Part shown: positions 8,722 to 17,218 of the stretch, piece after piece
Numbering within the stretch: the stretch's first letter is position 1
Layout of the letters: the number at the start of each line of letters is the position of its first letter
From: Pigmentiphaga sp. NML080357
Lineage (GTDB): Bacteria; Pseudomonadota; Gammaproteobacteria; Burkholderiales; Burkholderiaceae_B
Reading direction: 5' to 3'
DNA: 64,000 nucleotides
Assembly: GCF_002188465.1 (NCBI RefSeq)
Contig: NZ_NINW01000049.1
Span: 496,001-560,000 of the forward strand
Notes under the pieces: generated by a model
What the model was told of the DNA's origin: nothing
Database searches by the model: none
The model's input: the letters and a program-made list of their open reading frames with translations, nothing else
Position numbers and translations under genes: made by a program

Positions 8722-9699
8722 ATGAGCCGTTCCATTCGATACCTTTGTCTCGCGCTTGCCGCGATCGTATTTCCCGGCCTTGCCGCCGCCCAGGACTACC
8801 CCGTGCGGCCGGTGAAGGTCGTGGTGACGTTCACGCCCGGAGGCGCGGCCGACGTTACCGCCCGGGTGTTCGCCGAAAAACTGGCCGAGCTGTGGAAACA
8901 GGGCGTGGTGGTGGAAAACCGCCCCGGCGCGGGCGGCTCGATCGGCGCCGAGGCGGTGCTGCGCTCGCCGGCGGACGGCTATACGCTGCTGCTGGCGACC
9001 AACACGCACATCATCAACCAGGTGGTCTACCCCAACCTGACCTTCGATTTCACCAAGGATTTCGCGCCGCTGGGACTGGTGACCTCGTCGCCCATGATGC
9101 TGGTGACCCATCCCTCGCTGCCCGTAAAAACGGTGAAGGCGTTCACCGACTTGCTCAAGGCCAATCCCGGCAAGTACGAGATCGCCAGCTGCAATGTGGC
9201 CAGTCCCCATCATTTCGGCCTCGAGATGTACAAGCGCGCGGTGGGCATCCAGGCGCTGCACGTTCCTTATCGCGGCTGCACCCCGGCTGTCGCCGACGTT
9301 CTCGCGGGACATGTCCATGCTGCCGCCGTATCCGCGCCGGCCGCCATCGCCTTCACGAAGAACGGCCGCCTCAATGCGCTCGGCCTGTTCTCGAGCGAAC
9401 GCGGGGAATCGGCGCCCGGCGTGCCGACGATACGGGAGTCGGGCATTCCGGAGCTGAAGGATTTCTCGCTCGACAACTACTACGGTTTCATGGCACCGCC
9501 GGGAACGCCTGCGGCTGTGCAGAAAAAGATAGAGGCCGACGTGCACCGCGTGGCGATGATGCCCGATGTGCAGAAGAAGCTGCGCGATGCTGGCCTGGAC
9601 ATGCTGGTGATGAATCCCGCGGACATGATGAAGCTGGTGCGCGCCGACTATGAGAAATACGCCAGGGTCGCCAAGGAAGCCAATATCCAGGCCGAGTAA
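8722..9699 (+). CDS. Bug (TctC) family substrate-binding protein
   Basis: 325 residues. Signal peptide RSIRYLCLALAAIVFPGLAAAQ, then DYPVRPVKVVVTFTPGGAAD. NRPGAGGSIGAE, ADGYTLLLATN and PTIRESGIPELK are Bug landmarks. HVPYRGCTPAVADVLAGH contains a cysteine where most relatives have a small residue. It follows the 7586 amidohydrolase after 230 bp that hold no gene and end in T-rich sequence. It may therefore have its own promoter, although the strand and theme are the same. It is the third Bug protein within 5.5 kb. Confidence 0.93.
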   Translation: MSRSIRYLCLALAAIVFPGLAAAQDYPVRPVKVVVTFTPGGAADVTARVFAEKLAELWKQGVVVENRPGAGGSIGAEAVLRSPADGYTLLLATNTHIINQVVYPNLTFDFTKDFAPLGLVTSSPMMLVTHPSLPVKTVKAFTDLLKANPGKYEIASCNVASPHHFGLEMYKRAVGIQALHVPYRGCTPAVADVLAGHVHAAAVSAPAAIAFTKNGRLNALGLFSSERGESAPGVPTIRESGIPELKDFSLDNYYGFMAPPGTPAAVQKKIEADVHRVAMMPDVQKKLRDAGLDMLVMNPADMMKLVRADYEKYARVAKEANIQAE

Positions 9700-9732
9700 G
9701 CGGCATTTCTTCCATTCATTCGAGGATTCATG

Positions 9733-10725
9733 ATGTCCAGACTGCAGCTCAGCCTAGGTTGCTGCGACTACGACCGCACCCGCGCGCTGTTCGATGGCCG
9801 CGTCGCCATCGAAGGATGCGACCTGGTCCCGCTCGCCCTCCACCCCGAGGAGATATTCCACCGCGCCTTCAACGGCCAGGAGTTCGACATTTGCGAGCTC
9901 TCGTTGAGCAGCCACACCGTCATGACGGCCAGAGGGCAGGCGGACTATGTCGCCATTCCCGCGTTCGTCTCGCGCGTGTTCCGCCACTCCGGCATCTATA
10001 TCCGGACGGATCGCGGCATCGAGCGCCCGGAAGATCTCAAGGGCCGGACGATCGGCGTTCCCGAGTACCAGATCACCGCCAACGTATGGATACGCGGCAT
10101 GCTCCAGGACGACTACGGCGTCAGGCCGAACGAAGTGCGCTGGCGGCGAGGCGGCGTCGAGCAGCCCGGGCGCGAGGAGCGGGCGCCGCTCCAGTTGCCG
10201 CCGGATATCGACTTGCGGCAGATTCCGGATACCGACACCTTGTCCGGCCAGCTCGAGTCGGGCGAACTGGATGCCGTCTTCAGCGCCAAGGCGCCGTCGT
10301 GCGTCACCCGGGGTGCGCCCCACGTCGGCCTGCTGTTCCCGCGGTTCAGGGAAGTGGAGCGCGCCTACTTCGAACGCACGCGGATCTTTCCGATCATGCA
10401 CGTGGTGGGCATCCGCCGCGCGCTCGTGGATCGGCACCCCTGGTTGCCCGTCAGCGTCTACAAGGCATTCGTCGAGGCCAAGCGACTCGCCATGGAGGAG
10501 CTGGCGCAGATCGGCCACCTGTATGCGTCACTGCCGTGGGGCGTGGCCGAATATCACGCATCGCGCGAACTGATGGGCGACGATTTCTGGAGCTACGGCC
10601 TCGAGGCCAACCGCCACGTGCTGGACGCCTTCACCCGCTATCACCACGAGCAAGGCCTGTCGCCGCGCAAGGTGGCGCCCGAGGAACTGTTCCATCCGAA
10701 CGTGTTGAAGCTGTCCAAGAACTAG
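9733..10725 (+). CDS. 4,5-dihydroxyphthalate decarboxylase-like / NMT1-like substrate-binding-fold protein
   Basis: 330 residues related to Pht5/OphC 4,5-dihydroxyphthalate decarboxylase, a soluble protein built on a periplasmic-binding fold. Supporting segments are LSLGCCDYDRTRALFDGRV at the start, FDICELSLSSH, AIPAFVSRVFRHSGIYI, LKGRTIGVPEYQITANVW and FPIMHVVGIRR. There is no signal peptide, so a cytosolic enzyme is more likely than a transporter component. Two ATGs (9730, 9733) follow GAGG; the second has better spacing. It is the last gene of the unit and suggests removal of a carboxyl group from an aromatic or cyclic acid. Many family members have other substrates. Confidence 0.75.
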   Translation: MSRLQLSLGCCDYDRTRALFDGRVAIEGCDLVPLALHPEEIFHRAFNGQEFDICELSLSSHTVMTARGQADYVAIPAFVSRVFRHSGIYIRTDRGIERPEDLKGRTIGVPEYQITANVWIRGMLQDDYGVRPNEVRWRRGGVEQPGREERAPLQLPPDIDLRQIPDTDTLSGQLESGELDAVFSAKAPSCVTRGAPHVGLLFPRFREVERAYFERTRIFPIMHVVGIRRALVDRHPWLPVSVYKAFVEAKRLAMEELAQIGHLYASLPWGVAEYHASRELMGDDFWSYGLEANRHVLDAFTRYHHEQGLSPRKVAPEELFHPNVLKLSKN

Positions 10726-10730
10726 AAAAG

Positions 10731-10752
10731 CGAAGCGGCAGGAGCCGCTTCG
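10731..10752. terminator. Bidirectional hairpin terminator between the 9733 gene and metK
   Basis: CGAAGCGGC (10731-10739) pairs with GCCGCTTCG (10744-10752) across a four-base loop. On the minus strand the stem is followed by CTTTTCT, making a rho-independent terminator for metK. On the plus strand the tail is CCTTCGTT, which is weaker. It lies between two convergent stop codons. Confidence 0.7.
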
Positions 10753-10791
10753 CCTTCGTTGCGCGTGCTTGCCCTCGGAAGAGGGCGGCGA

Positions 10792-11952
10792 TTACCGCGC
10801 CGACCGCAGCACGGCCGCCTTGTCGGTCGCTTCCCAGCTGAACTCGGGCTCGGAGCGGCCGAAGTGGCCGTAGGCCGCCGACTTCTGGTAGATCGGGCGC
10901 AGCAGGTCCAGCATGTTGATGATGCCCTTGGGACGCAGGTCGAAGTGCTCGCGCACGAGCTTGGCGATCTGTTCGTCGGGCAGCACGCCGGTGCCGAAGG
11001 TGTGGACCGTGATGTTGATGGGCTCGGCCACGCCGATGGCGTAGCTGACCTGGATCTGCGCGCGGGTGGCCAGGCCGGCGGCGACGATGTTCTTGGCCAC
11101 GTAGCGCGCGGCGTAGGCCGCCGAGCGGTCCACCTTCGAGGGATCCTTGCCCGAGAACGCGCCGCCGCCGTGCGGGCATGCGCCGCCGTAGGTGTCGACG
11201 ATGATCTTGCGGCCGGTCAGGCCGCAGTCGCCTTGCGGGCCGCCGATGACGAAGCGGCCGGTGGGGTTGACCAGGTAGCGGGTCTTGTCGGTGATGAGGC
11301 CTTCAGGGAAGGTCTTCTTGATGATCTCTTCGATGACCGCTTCGCGGATCGTTTCCTGGCTGACTTCGGGCGCATGCTGGGTGGAGAGCACCACGGTGTC
11401 CACCTCCACCGGCTTGCCGTCCACGTAGCGGAAGGTGACCTGGGACTTCGCATCGGGACGCAGCCAGGGAAGGCGGCCGTCCTTGCGCAGTTCGCTCTGG
11501 CGCTGGACCAGGCGGTGCGAGTACCAGATGGGGGCGGGCATCAGGTCGGGCGTTTCGTCGCAGGCGTAGCCGAACATCAGGCCCTGGTCGCCGGCGCCCT
11601 GGTTCAGGTAGTCGTCCGAGGCGCGGTCCACGCCCTGGGCGATGTCCGGCGACTGTTTGTCGTAGGCAACCAGCACCGCGCAGCCCTTGTAGTCGATGCC
11701 GTAGTCGGTGTTGTCGTACCCGATGCGCTTGATCGTGTCGCGCGCGACCTGGATGTAGTCGACGTTGGCGCGCGTGGTGATCTCGCCCGCGAGCACGACC
11801 AGCCCCGTGTTGCACAGCGTTTCCGCGGCGACGCGCGAGGTCGGGTCCTGCGCCAGGATGGCGTCGAGGATGGCGTCGGAGACCTGGTCGGCGACTTTGT
11901 CGGGGTGTCCTTCGGAGACGGATTCCGAAGTGAAGAGGTAGGAATTGGCCAC
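10792..11952 (-). CDS. metK: S-adenosylmethionine synthetase
   Basis: Makes SAM from methionine and ATP; cytosolic. 386 residues, the normal length. Diagnostic motifs are the N-terminal [31 protein letters not shown] (adenosine/methionine loop), and the P-loop-like [19 protein letters not shown]. The start codon is GTG at 11952, preceded by AAAGGA at a good distance; no nearer ATG keeps the conserved N-terminus. The leader is about 200 nt long with a strong hairpin at 12071-12089. Works with ahcY at the left edge in the methyl cycle. It is divergent from the lipid A acyltransferase gene. Confidence 0.98.
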   Translation of the reverse strand: MANSYLFTSESVSEGHPDKVADQVSDAILDAILAQDPTSRVAAETLCNTGLVVLAGEITTRANVDYIQVARDTIKRIGYDNTDYGIDYKGCAVLVAYDKQSPDIAQGVDRASDDYLNQGAGDQGLMFGYACDETPDLMPAPIWYSHRLVQRQSELRKDGRLPWLRPDAKSQVTFRYVDGKPVEVDTVVLSTQHAPEVSQETIREAVIEEIIKKTFPEGLITDKTRYLVNPTGRFVIGGPQGDCGLTGRKIIVDTYGGACPHGGGAFSGKDPSKVDRSAAYAARYVAKNIVAAGLATRAQIQVSYAIGVAEPINITVHTFGTGVLPDEQIAKLVREHFDLRPKGIINMLDLLRPIYQKSAAYGHFGRSEPEFSWEATDKAAVLRSAR

Positions 11953-12070
11953 TCGATAGTCCTTTAAAAGCTGACCGGCGTGCGAGCATGCCGGCTATCG
12001 GTTCCGCGGCGTGTTGCACGTTGGGTCTTGGACCTGTTTCGAGCAGCGACGCTTTAGCGGCATTTATGCG

Positions 12071-12089
12071 GGCGCCGGAAGCCGGCGCC
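12071..12089 (-). other. Strong GC hairpin in the metK leader
   Basis: GGCGCCGG and CCGGCGCC form a perfect 8-bp stem with a 3-nt loop, about 120 bp upstream of the metK GTG. No U-tract follows, so it is not an obvious terminator. I could not fit the leader to a known SAM riboswitch class. A role in leader structure or stability is possible. Confidence 0.4.
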
Positions 12090-12185
12090 GCGATCGCCCC
12101 GCAAGTTGTCTGTTAACTCGGCGATCCCGGCTATTTTAGGGGAAAATCCGGGGGGAGCCCACCCCTGTCATTTTCGAATCTTCCG

Positions 12186-13031
12186 ATGCTTCTGACTTTC
12201 TATCGTTTGCTCGCGCGGCTGCCCCTGGGGTGGCTGCATCGCCTGGGCCGCTGGCTGGGACTCCTGGTGTACCGCAGTTCGGCGGACTATGCCGCGCGCC
12301 TGCGCGCCAACGCCGCGCTCGCGGGCTACGAGGGCGAAGCCTTCGCCCGCCGTTCGGCCGCCGCCGCGGGCGAAGGGGCGCTGGAGATTCCGCGCGTCTG
12401 GTTCAGGCCCGACGAGGCGCTGGCCGAGTGCCGCACCGACGACTGGGACGCCGTGCAAGGTGCGCTGGACGACGGCAAGGGCATTCTGTTCCTGACGCCG
12501 CACCTGGGCTGCTTCGAGGTGGCGGCCCGCTACTACGCCCATCGGGGCGGCCCGATCACCGTGTTGTACCGGCCGCCGCGCAAGGCCTGGGTGTCGCAGC
12601 TGGTCGAAGGCGGGCGGCGCGGCCCCAATCTGGATACGGCGCCGGCCAACCTGCAGGGCGTGCGCCAATTGGTGCGGGCCCTGCGCAAGGGGGAAGCGAT
12701 CGGCATCCTGCCGGACCAGGTGCCGGGCAACGGCGAGGGTATCTGGGCCCCGTTCTTCGGCCGGCCCGCTTTTTCCATGGTGCTGCCCGGCCGGCTGGCC
12801 GCGCAGACCGGTGCGGCCGTGGTGCTGGCAGCCGGCGAACGCCTGCCCGATGCGCGCGGCTGGAAGATCCATTTCGTGCGGTTGCCCGGCCCGGTGCCCG
12901 AGACCCCGGAGGCGCAGGCGGCGTGGGTCAATGCCGGCATGGAAGCGATGATACGGCGCTGTCCCGAGCAATACCTGTGGGGCTACAACCGCTACAAGGC
13001 GCCGCGGGGCGAGGCGCCGCCCGCGGCCTGA
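12186..13031 (+). CDS. Lipid A biosynthesis lauroyl/acyl transferase (LpxL/HtrB family)
   Basis: 281 residues of the LpxL/HtrB lysophospholipid acyltransferase family. It would add a secondary acyl chain to lipid A at the inner membrane. The catalytic H-x4-E motif is visible in TPHLGCFEV. Downstream are VLYRPPRK and IGILPDQVPGNGEGIWAPFFG, the conserved substrate-binding region, and the C-terminal QYLWGYNRYK. The N-terminal helix LLTFYRLLARLPLGWLHRLG anchors it to the membrane. Placement next to metK is the usual Bordetella arrangement. Which LpxL paralogue it is cannot be decided from the sequence alone. Confidence 0.88.
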   Translation: MLLTFYRLLARLPLGWLHRLGRWLGLLVYRSSADYAARLRANAALAGYEGEAFARRSAAAAGEGALEIPRVWFRPDEALAECRTDDWDAVQGALDDGKGILFLTPHLGCFEVAARYYAHRGGPITVLYRPPRKAWVSQLVEGGRRGPNLDTAPANLQGVRQLVRALRKGEAIGILPDQVPGNGEGIWAPFFGRPAFSMVLPGRLAAQTGAAVVLAAGERLPDARGWKIHFVRLPGPVPETPEAQAAWVNAGMEAMIRRCPEQYLWGYNRYKAPRGEAPPAA

Positions 13032-13044
13032 CGCGGCGGGCGCG

Positions 13045-13446
13045 TCACTCGGTGAAGAATTTCGCCCCGCCGAAGAAGCGGTTGGGTTTCATGAAAACCG
13101 ACAGGAACACCGCCCCCTCCGGCGCACGGGCAATATGGACGTTGCCGCCCGGCCGCCAGACGAATCCGCCTTCGCCCGCTTCGCCTTCGTCGTCGACCAG
13201 GCGCCCGGACAGCACATAGGTCTGCTCGACGGCCGTGTGTTCGTGCAGTGGCACGACGGCGCCGGGGGCCATCCGGAACAGGATGGTGGACATGCCGGTA
13301 TCAGCGTCGGCGTAAAGGATCTTCATGTCGATGCCCGGGAATTCGGTGGGCTGCCAGGGCATGGCGGCCGCATCGACGTAGCGGGACTGCAGGTCGGCCG
13401 GCTGGGTCGCCCGGGCGGGGGGGCGCTGGTCATAGGCTTGCTTCAT
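13045..13446 (-). CDS. Cupin-domain protein (ChrR / DAD-dioxygenase-like)
   Basis: 133 residues forming a single cupin. The metal-binding motif 1 is PLHEHTAVEQTYVLSGRL (two His and a Glu). Motif 2 around GGNVHIARAPEGAVFLSVF has the last His. Stand-alone cupins of this size act as small dioxygenases, isomerases or metabolite sensors. Its start overlaps the last 17 bp of the nitrilase-like gene, so the two are translationally linked behind BKACE in one minus-strand operon. That suggests a catabolic step, but the substrate is unknown. Confidence 0.8.
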   Translation of the reverse strand: MKQAYDQRPPARATQPADLQSRYVDAAAMPWQPTEFPGIDMKILYADADTGMSTILFRMAPGAVVPLHEHTAVEQTYVLSGRLVDDEGEAGEGGFVWRPGGNVHIARAPEGAVFLSVFMKPNRFFGGAKFFTE

Positions 13447-14308
13447 GGCGGATACCGTCAGAGGAGGAAAGAGAGGGGCACCCGGCCACGCGTACGCGGA
13501 ACTCGCGTTCGTGGGCGAGGCTGGGCAGGCGGCTGCGTACCCGCGCCGCTTCGGCCGGATCGATCGTTACCACCAGGCAATCGGGCTCGGTGCCGAGCTC
13601 CCCGAGCAGCTTGCCCCAGGGATCGAAGACCAGGCTGTGGCCGTAGCTGGCGCGCCCGCCCGGGCTGTCGCCGCAGGTGGCGGGCGCCAGCACGAAAGCG
13701 CCGTTCTCGATGGCGCGCGCCCGCAGCAGCGCGTGCCAGTGGGCTTCGCCGGTTGCGCGGACGAATGCCGCGGGCACGGCGAAGACCGTGGCGCCGGCCC
13801 GCGCCAGGGTCCGATAAAGCCCGGGAAATCGCAGGTCGTAGCAGATGGACAAGCCCACCCGGCCCCACGGCGTGTCGGCCGCCACGCCCTCGGCGCCGGC
13901 CGTATAAGCCGAGGATTCGCGTATTTCACGGCCATCCGGCAGCGCGACGTCGAACATGTGCAGCTTGTCGTAACGCGCCGCGAGACGCCCTTCGGCGTCG
14001 AACAGCAGGCTGCGGTTGAACATGCGTTCGGGGCCGTCCGGCACGACCAGGGAGCCGAGCAGTATCCACATGCCGAGGTCGCGGGCCAGGCCGGCGACCG
14101 CAGCCTCGACCTCGCCGGCGCGCTCGGCGGCCGCGCGCATTTCGCGCCGGCTGCCATGCAGCATGGCGGCATATTCGGGAAGCAGCAGCCAGTGCGCGCC
14201 CGCGCGGCGTGCCCGGATGGCCGCCGCGGCGATGTCGTCGAGATTGCGGCCCAGGTCCGCATCGGGCCGCAACTGGGCGAGCGCTACGCGCAGGCCGGTC
14301 TCCGGCAT
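13430..14308 (-). CDS. Carbon-nitrogen hydrolase (nitrilase superfamily)
   Basis: 292 residues with the complete nitrilase-superfamily triad: Glu in LLLPEYAAML, Lys in YDKLHMFDVALPDG and Cys in SICYDLRFPGLYRTL. The sequence most resembles the omega-amidase/Nit branch, which hydrolyses short amides such as alpha-keto acid amides to acids plus ammonia. The upstream BKACE stop overlaps the start in ATGATG, so either Met (14311 or 14308) may be used. With BKACE and the cupin it forms a compact operon; a plausible task is releasing ammonia from an amino- or amide-containing intermediate. Confidence 0.88.
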   Translation of the reverse strand: MPETGLRVALAQLRPDADLGRNLDDIAAAAIRARRAGAHWLLLPEYAAMLHGSRREMRAAAERAGEVEAAVAGLARDLGMWILLGSLVVPDGPERMFNRSLLFDAEGRLAARYDKLHMFDVALPDGREIRESSAYTAGAEGVAADTPWGRVGLSICYDLRFPGLYRTLARAGATVFAVPAAFVRATGEAHWHALLRARAIENGAFVLAPATCGDSPGGRASYGHSLVFDPWGKLLGELGTEPDCLVVTIDPAEAARVRSRLPSLAHEREFRVRVAGCPSLSSSDGIRHEASL

Positions 14309-15186
14309 CATCGCTGCGGCAGCCCGATCATGCGGCGCGCGGCGTCCGGCGGGGCCGGTTCGATGTCGAGGGCGCGCAGGATCTCCACCGCGCGGTCGAC
14401 GAGCTGCGCGTTGCTTTGCGCCGGGACGCCGTGCGAGAGGTACAGGTTGTCCTCCAGGCCGACCCGCACATGGCCGCCCAGCAGCGCGGCCTGCGCCAGC
14501 ATGGGGAATTCCGCGCGGCCGATTCCGAACGCGGCCCAGCGGGCGCCGGCGGGCAACTGGTTTCGCATGTGCAGCATGGTCTCGGGATTGGCCGGCGCGC
14601 CCCACGGAACGCCGAGCACCAGTTGCCACAGCGGGTCGGGCTCGATCACGCCGCGGTCGATCAAGTGCCTGGCGAGCGCGATGTGACCGGTGTCGAAGAT
14701 TTCCAGTTCGGCCTTGGAACCGGCCGCGCGTATCGTCGCGGCAATGGCCTCGATGTGGCTGGGCACGTTGATGAGGGCGCCCTTGCCGAAGTTGAGCGAG
14801 CCCATGTCCAGCGTGCAGATTTCCGGCCGCAGTTCCGCGATGTGCGCGCACCGCTGCGCCGGCGGGTGCAGGTTGGAGCCTGCGGCGGCGGTGTTGGCCG
14901 CCGCATCGTCCGGCAGGAAGCGCGCGCCGGCGCCCGTCGTCAGGTTCAGGATGACCGGCGAGCCGCTGTCCCGCACCCGTTCCACCACTTCGCGGTAGAG
15001 CGCCGGATCCAGCGACGGTTTGCCGGTGGCCGGATCGCGGACGTGGATATGGGCAATGGCCGCGCCCGCCCGGCATGCTTGCACGGCCGATTCGGCGATC
15101 TGGCGCGGTGTCACCGGTACCGCGGGAAAACGACCCGCGGTGTCGTCGCCGCCCGTGATGGCGCAGGTCAGGATGACAGTAGCCAC
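14308..15186 (-). CDS. Beta-keto acid cleavage enzyme (BKACE, 3-keto-5-aminohexanoate cleavage family)
   Basis: 292 residues. The BKACE family condenses a beta-keto acid with acetyl-CoA and splits it to acetoacetate and a new acyl-CoA, using a Zn-bound TIM barrel. Visible signatures are ILTCAITGG at the start, AIAHIHVRDPATGKPSLD (two zinc His), NLTTGAG, EICTLDMGSLNFG, ELEIFDTGHI and VRVGLEDNLYL. I chose the GTG at 15186 because GAGGAGAGG sits just before it; an ATG at 15210 lies inside the predicted operator. First gene of the BKACE-nitrilase-cupin operon, divergent from a TetR gene. The keto-acid substrate is unknown. Confidence 0.9.
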   Translation of the reverse strand: MATVILTCAITGGDDTAGRFPAVPVTPRQIAESAVQACRAGAAIAHIHVRDPATGKPSLDPALYREVVERVRDSGSPVILNLTTGAGARFLPDDAAANTAAAGSNLHPPAQRCAHIAELRPEICTLDMGSLNFGKGALINVPSHIEAIAATIRAAGSKAELEIFDTGHIALARHLIDRGVIEPDPLWQLVLGVPWGAPANPETMLHMRNQLPAGARWAAFGIGRAEFPMLAQAALLGGHVRVGLEDNLYLSHGVPAQSNAQLVDRAVEILRALDIEPAPPDAARRMIGLPQR

Positions 15187-15200
15187 GTCCCTCTCCTCTG

Positions 15201-15222
15201 TTAAATACATACGTTTGTTTAA
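15201..15222 (-). promoter_or_regulatory. Predicted TetR operator in front of the BKACE operon
   Basis: On the minus strand the 22-mer begins TTAAACAAACGTATGTATT. It matches 16 of 22 positions with the site at 16215-16236 before the Bug operon. The core ACAxACGTxTGT is an imperfect dyad. It lies 15 bp before the BKACE start codon and beside a TATAAG element (15225-15230) that could serve tetR. Confidence 0.65.
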
Positions 15223-15300
15223 ATTATAAGAAAGGCCGCCTGCCCAGGTCAATGCTAACGACGTACAATCCGTTCTCGTCAGCGTCCTTCCCGTCGATCC

Positions 15301-16014
15301 ATGGCCCGTAAATCCGCTTCCGCCCTGTCCGTTCCGTCCGCGCCGCGCGGGCGGTCGCGTGGTACGCAGAACGCCGCCGGCGAGGAAACGCGGGCCACTA
15401 TCCTGGACGTGGCCGAGCGCATCTGCGCCGCGGAGGGGTTCGAGGCCTTGTCGGTGCGCGCCATCAGCGAGGCGGCGGGCGTGAACCTGGCCGCCATCAC
15501 GTACCACTTCGGCGGCAAGGCCCAGCTGTTCGAGGAAATGTTCAAGCGCAGGGTCGTACCCCTGAACGACGAGCGGCTGGCCCTGCTGGACGCGGCGCTG
15601 GCGAGCGGGGCGCCCACCGTGGAGGCCGTGGTGCGGGCCTTCGTCGAACCGCCCATGAAGCTGACGGCGGCCATCAGCACCCGCAGCAGCAATTCGGCGC
15701 TGGTCGTCATGCAGTTCCTGTCGCGCGCCTTCGCCTCGCCGGGCGAGAACGAGTTCCTGCAGACGTACTACGAGCCCGTGCGCAGCCGGTTCATCCTGGC
15801 GCTCAAGCACCTGCTTCCCCGCTTGCCGCTGGAAGAGGTCATCTGGCGCTACAACCTGATGGTGGGCGGCATCATCTACGCCATGGGCGGTTCCGAGCGC
15901 ATGGAGCGGCCGCCCGCGGCCTTCGCGTCGGCGCCGCTGCCCATCGCCCACCGGCCCGACGAGATGGTCGACCGCATGGTGCGCTTCTTCGTGGCCGGCC
16001 TGCTGGCGGACTGA
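15301..16014 (+). CDS. TetR/AcrR-family transcriptional regulator
   Basis: 237 residues with a basic, Ser/Ala-rich leader of about 28 residues. The TetR helix-turn-helix follows: ATILDVAERICAAEGFEALSVRAIS, then EAAGVNLAAITYHFGGKAQLFEEMFKR. The ligand-binding domain has the CerR/YbiH-like DUF1956-type look (hydrophobic FLSRAFASPGENEFLQTYYEP and WRYNLMVGGIIYAMGG). It lies between two divergent catabolic operons that share a near-identical 22-bp site, so it is the likely repressor of both and of itself. The inducer is probably a pathway acid or its CoA ester. Confidence 0.9.
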   Translation: MARKSASALSVPSAPRGRSRGTQNAAGEETRATILDVAERICAAEGFEALSVRAISEAAGVNLAAITYHFGGKAQLFEEMFKRRVVPLNDERLALLDAALASGAPTVEAVVRAFVEPPMKLTAAISTRSSNSALVVMQFLSRAFASPGENEFLQTYYEPVRSRFILALKHLLPRLPLEEVIWRYNLMVGGIIYAMGGSERMERPPAAFASAPLPIAHRPDEMVDRMVRFFVAGLLAD

Positions 16015-16214
16015 CGCCCGCCCGCGGCCTTCTCCTTTCCCGTTCCTTTTGCGCCGCTCCCGCCCTGCGGGATGCGGCGCGGTGGCGTGCATGTCCTGGA
16101 CGGGCGCATGCTGGATGCCGCGCATCCGGGAGCGCGCGGTGTTGCTCCGGGCCAGGCGCGTTCCGCGGGTTAACCCTCGTGGCGAGGCGTCGATCACGTC
16201 CTATAATCGCCAAT

Positions 16215-16236
16215 AATAATTCAAACGTTGGTTTAA
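16215..16236 (-). promoter_or_regulatory. Predicted TetR operator at the Bug operon promoter
   Basis: On the minus strand the site begins TTAAACCAACGTTTGAATT, sharing TTAAACxAACGTxTGxATT with the 15201-15222 site. It starts 8 bp after a perfect TATAAT (16202-16207), so it would cover the transcription start and block RNA polymerase. GAGGAGA and the Bug ATG follow immediately. Confidence 0.65.
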
Positions 16237-16253
16237 TAAATGAGGAGACGGCC

Positions 16254-17213
16254 ATGATTCGACGCGTCCTGGCGAGCTTTGCGCTCCTGTTGCCCATGGC
16301 GGCAACGGCCGCGGAGGCCTGGCCTACGCACCCGGTCACCATCGTCGTGCCTTATGCGCCGGGAGGCGCCACGGACGCGGTCGCGCGTCTGGTGGGGCAG
16401 CGGATGGCGGACCGGCTGGGACAGCCCTTCATCGTCGAGAACAAGCCCGGCGGCAGCTCCAACATCGGCATGCAGGCCGTTGCCCGTGCGCCGGCGGACG
16501 GCTACACCATCCTGCTGGTGGCCAACTCCATCGCGACCAACAACAGCCTGTTTCCAGACCTGCCGTTCGACGGCCAGCGCGACTTCGCGCCCATAGGCAT
16601 GATCGCCTCCGCGCCGCTGGTGGTGGCCGTGCCCGCGGCTTCGCCGTTCAAGACCCTGGGCCAGTTGCTGGCACAGGCGCGGAGCAAGCCGGGCGCGCTG
16701 ACCTACGCTTCGCCCGGCGTGGGCAGCTCGGCCCACCTCGCGGGCGAATCGCTCAAGCAGGCCGCTTCCATCGACGTGCTGCACGTTCCCTACAAGGGGG
16801 CGGCGCCGGCACTGGCTGACATGCTGGGCGGACGCATCTCGTTCATGCCGCTCAATACGGTGGAATCGATGTCGCACATCAAGGCGGGCAAGTTGCGGGC
16901 GCTGGCGATCGCCCGGCCGCAGCGCATGGACCTGCTGCCCGACGTGCCGACCGCGGCCGAGGCCGGGCTGCCCGGTTACGAGGAGTCGGTGTGGTATGGC
17001 CTGGCCGCGCCTGCCGCCACGCCGCCCGCCGTGCTCGATCGCCTGAATGCCGTTCTGCGCGAGGTCGTGGCCGAGTCCGCGATATCGCAACGGCTCACGG
17101 ACTTGGGGGCCACGCCGGCGCCCGGCACGCGCCAGCAGTTCGCCGACTTCATCGCGCGCGAACGCGCCCGCGTCGCCAAGGTGGTGAAGGCCGCCAACAT
17201 CCGGGCCGAGTAG
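16254..17213 (+). CDS. Bug (TctC) family substrate-binding protein
   Basis: 319 residues: signal peptide MIRRVLASFALLLPMAATAAEA, then WPTHPVTIVVPYAPGG. ENKPGGSSNIG replaces the common PGAGG loop. ADGYTILLVANS, HVPYKGAAPALADMLGG and PTAAEAGLPGYEE are family landmarks. The start at 16254 has GAGGAGACGGCC before it. First gene of the right-hand arm under the predicted TetR operator, followed after 5 bp by the CapA-like gene. It would deliver the substrate processed by the enzymes downstream, or sense it. Confidence 0.93.
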   Translation: MIRRVLASFALLLPMAATAAEAWPTHPVTIVVPYAPGGATDAVARLVGQRMADRLGQPFIVENKPGGSSNIGMQAVARAPADGYTILLVANSIATNNSLFPDLPFDGQRDFAPIGMIASAPLVVAVPAASPFKTLGQLLAQARSKPGALTYASPGVGSSAHLAGESLKQAASIDVLHVPYKGAAPALADMLGGRISFMPLNTVESMSHIKAGKLRALAIARPQRMDLLPDVPTAAEAGLPGYEESVWYGLAAPAATPPAVLDRLNAVLREVVAESAISQRLTDLGATPAPGTRQQFADFIARERARVAKVVKAANIRAE

Positions 17214-17218
17214 ACGCC

